Assembly (NCBI RefSeq): GCF_008298035.1
Contig: NZ_CP042910.1
Location: 2,557,001 to 2,621,000 of the forward strand
Direction: 5' to 3'
Source of the DNA: Gimesia maris
Lineage (GTDB): Bacteria > Planctomycetota > Planctomycetia > Planctomycetales > Planctomycetaceae
Length of the DNA: 64,000 nucleotides
Both the position numbers and the translations under genes were made by a program. The first letter of the stretch is position 1; the number at the start of each line of letters is the position of its first letter. This document shows, piece after piece, positions 8,423 through 16,768 of this stretch. The notes below the pieces were generated by a model that saw only the letters and a list, made by a program, of their open reading frames with translations, was not told the DNA's origin and did no database searches.

Positions 8423-9196
8423 TTAAGATTTCTCTGCGCGACAGTGTTTGTGAACAAAACCGCCATCGACGCGCAGGATGGCTCCCGTGATGTAGTCTGC
8501 GGAGGATGAGGCGAGGAACGCGACGGTGCTGCCGATATCATCAGGAGTCCCGAGGCGACCGAGTGGCAGCTTAGTCGCTTGTTCCTGGATGTATTCCTCA
8601 GAGAACAGGGTGCGTTCGCCCGGTGTATCAATCCAGCCGGGTTCGATCACATTCACATTAATGTGGTGGCGCGCCAGTTCCACGGCCATGGTTTCAGCCA
8701 TGTGATTCAAGCCTGCTTTTGCGGCGCCATAGGCGATGGATCGCGCCACGGGCATTTCAGCATGCACACTGGAGATGAAAATGATTTTTCCGCCTGTCTG
8801 TTGTTTGACCATCTGTTTGGCAATCTGCTGGCTCATGACAAAGCCGCTGATCAGGGTGCTTTGGATGATTTGTTCAAAGCGGTCAATGTCGAATTCAAGA
8901 AAGTCGGCGTGATGGGTCAATGCCGGGTTGCTGACTAAAATATCGATCTGCGATTTCCAGGCGATTGCATCCGCAACGAGCTGCAAACTGGATTCACGCG
9001 AAAACACATCTGCTTCCAGGACCGTACATTGCCGGCCCAGTTCCTTAATTTCGAGGGCAGTCTGCTGGACTGTCGGCGATCCCGGACGATCATTTAAGAT
9101 CAGGTCAGCCCCCTGTTTTGCCAGCTGAATTGCGCACCCTTTTCCAATTCCCTGTCCCGCGCCAGTTACAAGTGCAACTTTGTGTTCCAGATCCAT
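8423..9196 (-). CDS. Short-chain dehydrogenase/reductase (SDR), 257 aa
   Basis: A classical cytoplasmic NAD(P)-dependent oxidoreductase. The Rossmann motif is VTGAGQGIGKG at residues 11-21. The catalytic Ser precedes the YxxxK motif (IFISSVHAE, then YGAAK). The C-terminal VNVIEPGWIDTPGE and AFLASSSADYITG segments are typical, and the C-terminus ends in LRVDGGF. The length is normal. It follows the ROK gene by 25 bp on the same strand, so the two are probably co-transcribed, and it sits upstream of the catabolic operon. A role as sugar or polyol dehydrogenase in that pathway is an inference from context. Confidence 0.9.
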   Translation of the reverse strand: MDLEHKVALVTGAGQGIGKGCAIQLAKQGADLILNDRPGSPTVQQTALEIKELGRQCTVLEADVFSRESSLQLVADAIAWKSQIDILVSNPALTHHADFLEFDIDRFEQIIQSTLISGFVMSQQIAKQMVKQQTGGKIIFISSVHAEMPVARSIAYGAAKAGLNHMAETMAVELARHHINVNVIEPGWIDTPGERTLFSEEYIQEQATKLPLGRLGTPDDIGSTVAFLASSSADYITGAILRVDGGFVHKHCRAEKS

Positions 9197-9221
9197 CTCA
9201 ATGCCTTAAAAGTTGTGTTGC

Positions 9222-10442
9222 TCAATTGGAGTCATATTCAAAACAGGTATCCAGGGTGGTGACTGCGGCACCAAGGCAGGCAATGCGTGCCAGTTGTGAT
9301 TCGACGGTGCTGATGCGCAGGCTGAGGTGCTCAGAATGCGAAGGCAGAATGTTTCGTTTGATTGACTGGAATAAGGAAGCGACGGCATCCGGTCCGGCAC
9401 GACCGACGACTTCTTCAATCAGGACGACTTCCGGCGCGAGTGTGTTGATTAATCCGCCGATCGCCTGTCCCAGTTGGTCGAATGCTTCGCAGACAATCCG
9501 AAAAGAAAGCCGATCCCCTTGAGCGGCGGCGTCAAGCACATCATAGCCAGTGAAGGATTCCAGATCGGCCAGTACACTCTCGCTTCCATGTTGCAGCGCT
9601 GCCCGGGCATTGTTGGCGATGGCGGGTAAAGCGGCGACTGCTTCGAGGCACCCCACGCCGCCACAGCGGCACTGCACAGGTTCGTCTGTAACTTTCCAGT
9701 GACCAAATTCACCTGCGAGCATTGCATTCCCGGAAATATAAATTCCTCCCAGCTTAAAACAGCAGCCGATACCGGCTCCGAACTGGACGAAAAACATGTT
9801 TTCGGATTGTTCGCGCATTTCCAGTCGGTCGATGGCGCGGATATAAGTCGAGGCACCATTCAGCAGCAGGACCGGCAGTTGGAATCGCTTCTGGAAAATA
9901 TCCACAATGGGAACGTTGTGCCAGTGCTGGAGGATCGACGACCATTTTGCGATTCCGGCTTCATGGTCGATCACACCGGGATCAGCCACTGCCAGGCCGA
10001 GGCAGTGCCCTTTCAGGTCCCGGGTTTGAGCGAGGATATCATCTACGCTTTCAAAGATGGTCTGCAGTCGTTCCTCTTCGGTCATCGGGTGCAGGTCCAC
10101 CCAGCGACTGGTCTCAGCGACTACCGTATACGAGGTATCCATCGCAATGACATTGAGTCCCTCTACGGTATAGGCGATGGCAATGCAATAGCCTGCCTCA
10201 GGGTTCAGTACCAGCCCGTCTTTCCTGCGCGGGCCTTTAGAATCGGAGAGTGCCGTTTCGACCAGCAGTTCCTGCTGGAGTAAGGCGGATACGGTTCGGG
10301 TAATGGCGGGCCGGGAAACACCACAGTTTTCTGCCAGTCGCGCGCGTGAAATGGGCCCCCATTTCCTGATACATCCCAGGATTTCAGAAGGGATACGGTT
10401 GTTGACAAGTTTGTGTAGCTTGAAGTTGTTACTTTTTTTCAC
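9222..10442 (-). CDS. ROK-family transcriptional repressor (NagC/XylR-like), 406 aa
   Basis: An N-terminal winged helix (about residues 15-80; GPISRARLAENCGVSRPAIT is the HTH) is followed by a ROK domain. The ROK zinc motif is present as CRCGGVGCLE, preceded by GEFGHW. The kinase active-site motif, normally NDAN in catalytic members, reads NGAS (LLLNGASTYIRA), so the catalytic Asp is missing and the protein should sense sugar without phosphorylating it. The start is a GTG at 10442 without a clear ribosome-binding site. It is transcribed with the SDR gene. Candidate target sites are the palindromes at 8082 and 8243, and GTTTAAAC at 10560 for autoregulation. Confidence 0.88.
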   Translation of the reverse strand: MKKSNNFKLHKLVNNRIPSEILGCIRKWGPISRARLAENCGVSRPAITRTVSALLQQELLVETALSDSKGPRRKDGLVLNPEAGYCIAIAYTVEGLNVIAMDTSYTVVAETSRWVDLHPMTEEERLQTIFESVDDILAQTRDLKGHCLGLAVADPGVIDHEAGIAKWSSILQHWHNVPIVDIFQKRFQLPVLLLNGASTYIRAIDRLEMREQSENMFFVQFGAGIGCCFKLGGIYISGNAMLAGEFGHWKVTDEPVQCRCGGVGCLEAVAALPAIANNARAALQHGSESVLADLESFTGYDVLDAAAQGDRLSFRIVCEAFDQLGQAIGGLINTLAPEVVLIEEVVGRAGPDAVASLFQSIKRNILPSHSEHLSLRISTVESQLARIACLGAAVTTLDTCFEYDSN

Positions 10443-10579
10443 GGAGAAGAAAACCTGTTTTGGGACAGCATGAGCAGGATTCTGAAAGATCGAGTGGTCT
10501 GATTATGCTCTGATGGCTGATTGAGTACAAACAATACAGAAATGATAAGGCATAATGTAGTTTAAACAAATTGAAATCG

Positions 10580-10999
10580 CTATTTGAGGTCAAAATCACA
10601 CTGGTTTTCCTGTCCCTCTTCAACGGTCACGCTTAATGTTGATTCTGTATTGTATTTCGCAGGCAGGACTTGACGGGTTTCTTTTTCTGTTTTTCCTCCA
10701 GCGCCGACAATGATTTCTTTGCCAGTCTCTTCGTATCCCAAAATTTCTACTTTGCATTCACCTACTGGAACGCCGCCTTTCCAGTCAATTCGATAGGTAC
10801 CTTCCGAGACCGGACCCATGGCAACCGGCCCCTTTGTGGGGAGAAAGGTGATCTGTCCACTCTGGATGGGTTTGTCGTTAAACTTGATCTCGCCTGTGAC
10901 GACAGCTCTGGTCGGAGCTGGTATTCCTGATGAATTACTGCATCCCGACAAAATAAAACTTAAAACACAGACGCCAGTCATATGGAAATAGAATCTCAC
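10580..10999 (-). CDS. Small lipoprotein, carboxypeptidase-regulatory/transthyretin-like (139 aa)
   Basis: A lipobox FILSGC follows a hydrophobic signal, so the mature protein is lipid-anchored. The rest is a single beta-sandwich domain with VTGEIKFNDKPIQSGQITF, the pattern seen in planctomycete carboxypeptidase-regulatory-like proteins. A GTG at 10999 is chosen as start because AAAGGGA precedes it at good spacing; a TTG at 11014 is possible. It lies 188 bp downstream of a DUF1559 gene on the same strand, a pairing repeated at 40398-41921. The function is unknown; a cell-surface structural role is inferred. Confidence 0.75.
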   Translation of the reverse strand: MRFYFHMTGVCVLSFILSGCSNSSGIPAPTRAVVTGEIKFNDKPIQSGQITFLPTKGPVAMGPVSEGTYRIDWKGGVPVGECKVEILGYEETGKEIIVGAGGKTEKETRQVLPAKYNTESTLSVTVEEGQENQCDFDLK

Positions 11000-11016
11000 C
11001 AGAGTCCCTTTCAATT

Positions 11017-11060
11017 TAAAGGATCAGAGGATGATTGTTAAAGGATCAGAGGATGATTGT
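11017..11060. repeat. Perfect 22-bp tandem duplication
   Basis: Two identical adjacent 22-base units (11017-11038 and 11039-11060; core AAAGGATCAGAGGATGATTG) lie just upstream of the lipoprotein start. It is probably a slippage duplication. Each unit contains AAAGGA, which resembles an extra ribosome-binding site on the plus strand, but no gene follows on that strand. Confidence 0.9.
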
Positions 11061-11187
11061 GGGTGCAGAGTGATACTTCTTTACTGAGAGTAATCGGTCG
11101 TGTCGCAGATGTCCTGTTCCGGCTGATGTCGCCTGCTCTTTCCTTTTTCAGTAATGGCGACCATCAGCCTGATCAGCACAGTGTCGA

Positions 11188-12168
11188 TTAATACTCGCCA
11201 ATCACTTCGCCGTCTGCACGCATGGTGAGGTTGTCCAGGGTTGTCTGGTCAATGTTTTCTGAAAGGAAATGGACCGACCCGTCGGCAAACAGCGCGTGGC
11301 ATCCGCCGACATGCTTGCTTTGCAGCGCAGCGGGACGAGCACCTCCACAAGGTGCACCTTGCGTGACATTCGGTCCGTGGCAATCTGCACCAAACTGTTC
11401 CCACTGAAAGTTGATTCCGCCTGTTGATGAATAGCCGATCTGAGTACCGAAGCCGTTGGACCAGGAAGGTTTTCCCTGGCCGTTACCTGGATTGCCATCA
11501 TGATTGATTACCCAGAGCACTTCTCCCATGGCAACGGTATTGGATGTGCCATCGGTGACATCGCGAGCCCGTTTGTTCCCATTCACCAGGAAGATACCCG
11601 TCAGCCCCAGTGTCGCACTGGGAGTGCCACCCGTATAAAACTGCCAGGCACCGGCGCCGACGGCGAATACATAGTTGGTCCCGCCATTATGGTTCCCCGC
11701 AGGGAAGGGGAACTTGAGGCAGGCCCCGATCATCTGCACGGTCTGGTTGGGGTCAGACGGGCAGAGTAAGGCCGGTATGTTGGTACTCATTTGTGTTGAG
11801 TTGATGGAACCGCCCGGGTCAGACTGACCAATTGCAAAATTGTACTCGTTATAGAGAGGGGCTTGATCGAGATAAGGCAGCATGAGAGTCAGGCCGCTGA
11901 TGTTGGGGGCACCGAATCCCGAGCAACCATTGGGGCTGCCAGCCTGGGTCGAGATGCAGAGTGGAGGGAACTGAGAGTGGGTATCGTGATAGTTGTGGAT
12001 TGCCAGCCCCAACTGCTTCATGTTGTTTTTGCAGGTGCTTCTGCGGGCAGCTTCTCTGGCTTGTTGAACCGCTGGCAGTAAGAGAGCAATCAGAATGGCG
12101 ATGATAGCGATAACGACGAGCAGCTCAATCAGCGTAAAACCACGGACTCTCGAAAAACGCATCTTCAT
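11188..12168 (-). CDS. DUF1559 pseudopilin-like protein (326 aa)
   Basis: A type IV pilin-like N-terminus ([20 protein letters not shown], with Glu at the +5 position after the cleavage Gly) is followed by [20 protein letters not shown] and the planctomycete DUF1559 body. The C-terminus has the typical HALFADGSVHFLSENID motif. It should be processed by a prepilin peptidase and exposed beyond the inner membrane. These proteins are hugely expanded in planctomycetes and their role is not established. The ATG at 12168 has AAAGGAA upstream. Confidence 0.93.
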   Translation of the reverse strand: MKMRFSRVRGFTLIELLVVIAIIAILIALLLPAVQQAREAARRSTCKNNMKQLGLAIHNYHDTHSQFPPLCISTQAGSPNGCSGFGAPNISGLTLMLPYLDQAPLYNEYNFAIGQSDPGGSINSTQMSTNIPALLCPSDPNQTVQMIGACLKFPFPAGNHNGGTNYVFAVGAGAWQFYTGGTPSATLGLTGIFLVNGNKRARDVTDGTSNTVAMGEVLWVINHDGNPGNGQGKPSWSNGFGTQIGYSSTGGINFQWEQFGADCHGPNVTQGAPCGGARPAALQSKHVGGCHALFADGSVHFLSENIDQTTLDNLTMRADGEVIGEY

Positions 12169-12718
12169 GACTTTTTCCTTTGAATGTATAGAGAACAGTA
12201 TAAGAAGGGGGTGGAAACATACTATTCTTTAGTGGGATATATAATGCGCTTTAAGTTTAAGTGTGTTAAGTTAAATGAATGTTGATGCGATGTCAATCAG
12301 AAATGTAAGGATTTCAATAAATTCTCGGCAGTCAGGCGCTTGAAGAATGAGTGTTATTAGTTTGTATGCCTGTTTTATAGAGTGGCGACTGACTCTTTAA
12401 ATGTAAGAGAGGGGCGTGTTGCAGGCTGGTAGAACCTTTTGGGTCCCGGTGTTTATATTCAGGCGTGTCTGGTTAAAGTTGTGATGTGTAAATATAATAT
12501 GTGTGTTGGAGTGGGTGGGTGGGTGTGTTAAGGGTGAGGTCATCTATGCGGGGATTGTGTTGCAGCAGGGAACATGTGGTCCCGTCTGAAAGAGAGGGGT
12601 TCGTTTTGCCTCTTATTTGAGAGCAACGAACGGCTTGGAAAATTCAGCAATCTATCAGAACGGACTCAGCCTGTGGCTAACGGAACGGATTCCGATTAAT
12701 AAAATCGGTAACCCGCTT
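12169..12718. other. Intergenic region with a G-rich tract
   Basis: About 550 bp without a gene. It must carry the promoter of the DUF1559 gene (reading leftward from 12168) and the 3' flank of the DUF1501 operon. At 12513-12534 four GGG runs with loops of 1, 1 and 8 bases could form a G-quadruplex on the plus strand. No T-rich terminator hairpin was recognised. Confidence 0.5.
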
Positions 12719-14098
12719 TTACAGCAGCTCTGGAATCGGTTTTCCATCGGTCAGGATCGGGATCGGGCGGCCTGTGTTATCGTGGAAGGCCTGGGACGTA
12801 TCGATGCCGAATTTCTGATAGATCGTGGCCAGTAAATCGTTACTGTTCATGACGCGGTCCACGGGATGTTCGCCTTTGGGGTTGGTCGCACCGATCGTCT
12901 GACCCATCTTCAAACCGCCTCCAGCCAGAAAGATACTCATGGCCCGGCACCAGTGATCGCGGCCCGGGCGTTTGGTTTTATCCTGATGGCGAACTTTGGG
13001 GGTACGTCCAAATTCACCACAGAAAATGAACAGCACATTCTGATCCAGGCCGCGGCGATGCAGGTCGTTAATCAGGGCCGGAACTGCCTGGTCGAAGACC
13101 GGCATGCGTTCCCGGTAGGCCTGGAAAATGTCGGCGTTGACGGAGTGGTCGTCCCAGTTGCTGGTGCGTCCTGCTTTTTTCGAGAGACGGAAGCTGGCCT
13201 GCAGTTGCACCAGTCGGACTCCCGATTCCACCAGGCGACGAGCCAGCAGTAAGCCCTGTCCCCAGGTTGTTCGCCCATATTCATCGCGGAGTTCATCCGG
13301 TTCGGAGGAGAGGTCGAAGGCTTTGCTCGTCCGGTCGCTGGTCAGCATGGAGAGTGCCCGATTGTTGAACTTGTCCAGTGCCGCCATCGAACCGCTCTTG
13401 TCCAGTTCCCGCCGAAAGGTATCGAACTGGCTCAGCAGCTGATTGCGTTTTTTCAGAGCGTCCGCCGCCGACTGGTTGACCGAAAGATTATTTACCGAGA
13501 ACTTGGAACTGTTCGGATCGCCGCTGAACATGAAGGGACTGTAAGCGGGCCCCAGGTACGCCGGCCCTCCGCCATAAAATTTCGTGTTGGCGATAAACAG
13601 GGGAATGTCGCGTACCTGATTTTCCAGATGGCTGGCCACAACCGAACCGATTTCGGGATACTCGGCATCTCCCGGGTTGGCAGCCGTCGGGGTGTAACCG
13701 GAGAGCAGTCGACAGGTGCCGCCCGAATGTTCGTTGCGGTTATGATGCAGGCTGCGGACGATGGAAAATTTGTCCGCCATTTTCGCCAGGTTCGGCAACA
13801 GTTCACTGATCTCCATTCCCGGGACATTGGTCTTGATGGGACTGAAATCGCCGCGGTATTCGGTGGGAGCCAGCGGTTTCATATCGAAGGTGTCGATGTG
13901 ACTGGGGCCGCCGTTGGCCCAGAGCAGAATCACCGAAAAGTCCTTGTTCGGACTGGCGTGCTGTGTTTCGCCTGCCAGCAGTCTTGTCAGGTTCGGATCC
14001 AGACCGCCTGACAGGGCGCCCAGACCGAGGCCACCAATTTTCAGAAACTCGCGACGACCCATAGGGCCGGAACATTGTTGATTCATTTCTTCATTCAT
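12719..14098 (-). CDS. DUF1501 family protein with Tat signal (459 aa)
   Basis: A planctomycete DUF1501 (sulfatase/phosphatase-superfamily-like) protein. The twin-arginine signal GRREFLKIGGLGLG lies at residues 14-27, so it is exported folded. Family motifs include FSVILLWANGGPSHIDTFDM and the C-terminal NVLFIFCGEFGRTPK followed by GRDHW. It is the third gene of an operon (PPC protein, DUF1549/DUF1553, DUF1501), 40 bp after the DUF1549 gene. This pairing recurs in planctomycetes; the biochemical role is unproven, with degradation of sulfated or otherwise complex polymers often suggested. Confidence 0.92.
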   Translation of the reverse strand: MNEEMNQQCSGPMGRREFLKIGGLGLGALSGGLDPNLTRLLAGETQHASPNKDFSVILLWANGGPSHIDTFDMKPLAPTEYRGDFSPIKTNVPGMEISELLPNLAKMADKFSIVRSLHHNRNEHSGGTCRLLSGYTPTAANPGDAEYPEIGSVVASHLENQVRDIPLFIANTKFYGGGPAYLGPAYSPFMFSGDPNSSKFSVNNLSVNQSAADALKKRNQLLSQFDTFRRELDKSGSMAALDKFNNRALSMLTSDRTSKAFDLSSEPDELRDEYGRTTWGQGLLLARRLVESGVRLVQLQASFRLSKKAGRTSNWDDHSVNADIFQAYRERMPVFDQAVPALINDLHRRGLDQNVLFIFCGEFGRTPKVRHQDKTKRPGRDHWCRAMSIFLAGGGLKMGQTIGATNPKGEHPVDRVMNSNDLLATIYQKFGIDTSQAFHDNTGRPIPILTDGKPIPELL

Positions 14099-14138
14099 GA
14101 TTCTATTCTCTGTTCAAAATCGTAACGTGTGTGGTTGA

Positions 14139-16691
14139 TTAATGAACGAAAAGGAATTCTTTGGTATTGAGCAGCGTCCAGATCAGGTTACCAAACGCAG
14201 CCTGCTTGTCTTTTTCGCTGGCGAGGTAGGCCAGTGCATTTTTCATTTCGCGATCAGTCGGTTCACGCGATAAGCTTTTCAGGAACAGTTCTCTGACTTT
14301 TCTTTCCTCTGTCTTTTTCTCTTTCGCCAGAGAGGATGCATAGCCGCCCATCGCTTTGGAGAGGATGAAGCTGTTATTCATTACAAACAGCGACTGTGAC
14401 AGGTTGGGTTCAGAAACCCGCTCGCATTCACAGGCACTCTCGCGTTTCGGACGACCGAACAGCGTCAGGAACTGGTTGGAATAACCTTCGTCGGGCAACT
14501 GCAATGCCCGTGTTGCTTTGGGAAGCCCACTGTAGCGGGTCGGCGTGTCGGTGACATCGTCGATGGCATCCAGCAGAATCTCGGCGGAGAGCCGTTGCGG
14601 ATAGAAGCGCGCATAATTCTGCGTCTCTTCAAGGTTGATTTCATTCGCTTCAGAACCGATCTGGTAGGTACTGCTGGTGCAGATCAGTTTGACGATATGT
14701 CGCATGTCGTAGCCAGACCGGGTAAATTCCTGTGCCAGCTCTTCCAGCAGGGGTTCGTTGGAAGCGGGGTTGGTGACCCGCAGATCATCCAGTGGATGAA
14801 CGAGGCCGCGTCCAAAGAAATGAGCCCACATCCGGTTCACAAAGGCCCGGGCAAAATAGGGATTCTGTTTTTCGGCCATCCAGTCAACCAGATAGTGGCG
14901 CGGATCATCGAAAGGAGCAATTTCCAGATCGGGACCGCCCAACCCGTGCGGGGGGACGACTTCACCCGTGACCGGATGTTTGACCTGACCGGTCTGTTTA
15001 ACGGAGATCATTTCATTGGCACGCCGTTCGGCAACGCCGGTTCCGCCGGTGCGGTTCACACGGGAAAAGAAGGCAGCCAGACCGTAGTAATCTTGCTGGC
15101 TGTATTTCTCAAACGGATGATGATGACAGCGGGCACAGCCGATTCGCAGTCCTAAAAAGACCTGGGCCATATCGTCGACATACCGGTCGAGATAACGGAC
15201 TTCCGCGTACCACTGCGCGGGCGGATTGACCGAAACATCTCCGGTTGCCGTCAATACGCCGCGAACCAGTTCGTCATAAGGAGCATTGGCGGCAATTTTA
15301 TTTCGCAGCCAGCGGTGAAAGGCGATCGTGCCGGGCTCGCGGTTGCGTTGTCCGCGGCGTTTGTTACGCAGCAGATCCGACCATTTCTGAGCGAAGTGAT
15401 CGGCGTAGTCGCCGGAGTGAACCAGGCGGTCGATCAGCTTTTGTCGTTTGCGGGGATCGGTGCTGTGGGTATAGGTCTCGACCTCAGCGAGCGTCGGTAG
15501 TTTTCCGGCGATCTGCAGAGTGGCTCTGCGGATGAATGTGGCATCATCGGCGAGGGGAGAGGGGGGAACCTCCAGGACTTTCAGTTTGCGTTGAATATGT
15601 TCGTCGATGAAGTTCGTCACAGGAAACGCGGGCCAGGCATCGGGCGATTCGTTGGAGGGGACCAGAATTTTCGATACGGAAACTTGACCCTGGTACAGAG
15701 CCAGCACCGAGGTTTCGCCGGTTCGTTCCAGGGAAGTGACGAGCCCCCGTTCGTCGACCGTGGCGACAGAGGTATCCTTTGAGCGAAATTCAACCAGCGG
15801 TGTGACATCGCGGCGGGAACCATCCGAATAATGGGCTGTGCCAGTCAACTGCTGTTGATCATGGTGGCCCAGAGATTCGAATGCAGGTTCGACGGTTAGC
15901 TTGACGATCTGCGGCGTGTCTGCCGGGCCGTGTGGTGTATTGGCTTCAATCCAGCGGACTAAGCGGTTGTATTCCGGTGTGGCTTCTTCCAGTCGTTTGC
16001 CTCCACCGTGCGGAATTTTCATGGTGGCTTTACGAAGCAGCAGAGAGTCGTCAGGCGAGGCGGGGAAGATGCGCCGGCCCCGAATATCGCGGGTGATCCA
16101 TTCGTAGTCCTGTTCCGGCTGAAAGCCGAACAGGGAGAGCTGGAATCCGCCGCGGCCGTCCGATTTTCCGTGACAGCCGCCGCCATTACATCCGCGTCGG
16201 GTCAGAATCGGAGCAATATCGTTTTCGAAACTCAGCGGGAGAAATGTTTCTCCCTGCTCAATGACGACGGGCAGGGTCTGCTTGAGTTTGCCCCAGCTGA
16301 TTTGCAGTTCAGTTTTGCCGGAGGCTGCGGGAGTGATGATACCCAGTTCATTCACGGATGCCAATTGAGGATCTTTGAGTTTGAATTTGACAGCACGCGT
16401 GAGGTCGAAGGTTTTCTCGTCGTCGGCGAAACCGGTGACCAGGAGTTGCTGTCGGCTGTCTCGACCGCGCAGATGAATTTTCTCGGGCCACGTCTTGAGT
16501 CGGACCGTTTGCTGCGGGGAGATTTTAGCAGGCAGGATTTCCGCAGCCGGTTTGTGTTCCGCTTCAGAGGCGGTCGCGGCTTGGGGTATCCCGCAGAGGG
16601 ACAACAGCAGACAGAGCACGGCTTTGCCAATGCTGCTGTTCCTGTAGAGGAAACTGTTCTCTGTTTTGATCTGTTTTAAGATAATCATCAT
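14139..16691 (-). CDS. DUF1549/DUF1553 (PSCyt2-PSD1) protein with Big_2-like domains (850 aa)
   Basis: Secreted (signal peptide about residues 22-41). Bacterial-Ig-like repeats occur near residues 55-130 and 280-345. A cytochrome-like motif GCNGGGCHGK (CxxxxCH) sits near residue 167, and a second, GCARCHHHPFEK (CxxCH), near 518 within DUF1549. DUF1553 fills the C-terminus with RMWAHFFGRGLVHPLDD and NQFLTLFGRPKRES. Two CH motifs suggest covalent heme or a metal site. It is the middle gene of the operon, 77 bp after the PPC gene and 40 bp before DUF1501. Predicted periplasmic, possibly redox-active; the substrate is unknown. Confidence 0.92.
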   Translation of the reverse strand: MMIILKQIKTENSFLYRNSSIGKAVLCLLLSLCGIPQAATASEAEHKPAAEILPAKISPQQTVRLKTWPEKIHLRGRDSRQQLLVTGFADDEKTFDLTRAVKFKLKDPQLASVNELGIITPAASGKTELQISWGKLKQTLPVVIEQGETFLPLSFENDIAPILTRRGCNGGGCHGKSDGRGGFQLSLFGFQPEQDYEWITRDIRGRRIFPASPDDSLLLRKATMKIPHGGGKRLEEATPEYNRLVRWIEANTPHGPADTPQIVKLTVEPAFESLGHHDQQQLTGTAHYSDGSRRDVTPLVEFRSKDTSVATVDERGLVTSLERTGETSVLALYQGQVSVSKILVPSNESPDAWPAFPVTNFIDEHIQRKLKVLEVPPSPLADDATFIRRATLQIAGKLPTLAEVETYTHSTDPRKRQKLIDRLVHSGDYADHFAQKWSDLLRNKRRGQRNREPGTIAFHRWLRNKIAANAPYDELVRGVLTATGDVSVNPPAQWYAEVRYLDRYVDDMAQVFLGLRIGCARCHHHPFEKYSQQDYYGLAAFFSRVNRTGGTGVAERRANEMISVKQTGQVKHPVTGEVVPPHGLGGPDLEIAPFDDPRHYLVDWMAEKQNPYFARAFVNRMWAHFFGRGLVHPLDDLRVTNPASNEPLLEELAQEFTRSGYDMRHIVKLICTSSTYQIGSEANEINLEETQNYARFYPQRLSAEILLDAIDDVTDTPTRYSGLPKATRALQLPDEGYSNQFLTLFGRPKRESACECERVSEPNLSQSLFVMNNSFILSKAMGGYASSLAKEKKTEERKVRELFLKSLSREPTDREMKNALAYLASEKDKQAAFGNLIWTLLNTKEFLFVH

Positions 16692-16768
16692 ATCAGGTTT
16701 GATTTTCTTTAAGTATGTTTGATCCCGGCATGCGGCTCACTGTTGGTTGATGAGTCTGGTTTCGTCTT

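Noticed and set aside
16008-16679. 223-codon plus-strand frame opposite the DUF1549/DUF1553 gene
   Set aside because: Antisense to a confidently identified gene; an open complementary frame is expected from the codon use.
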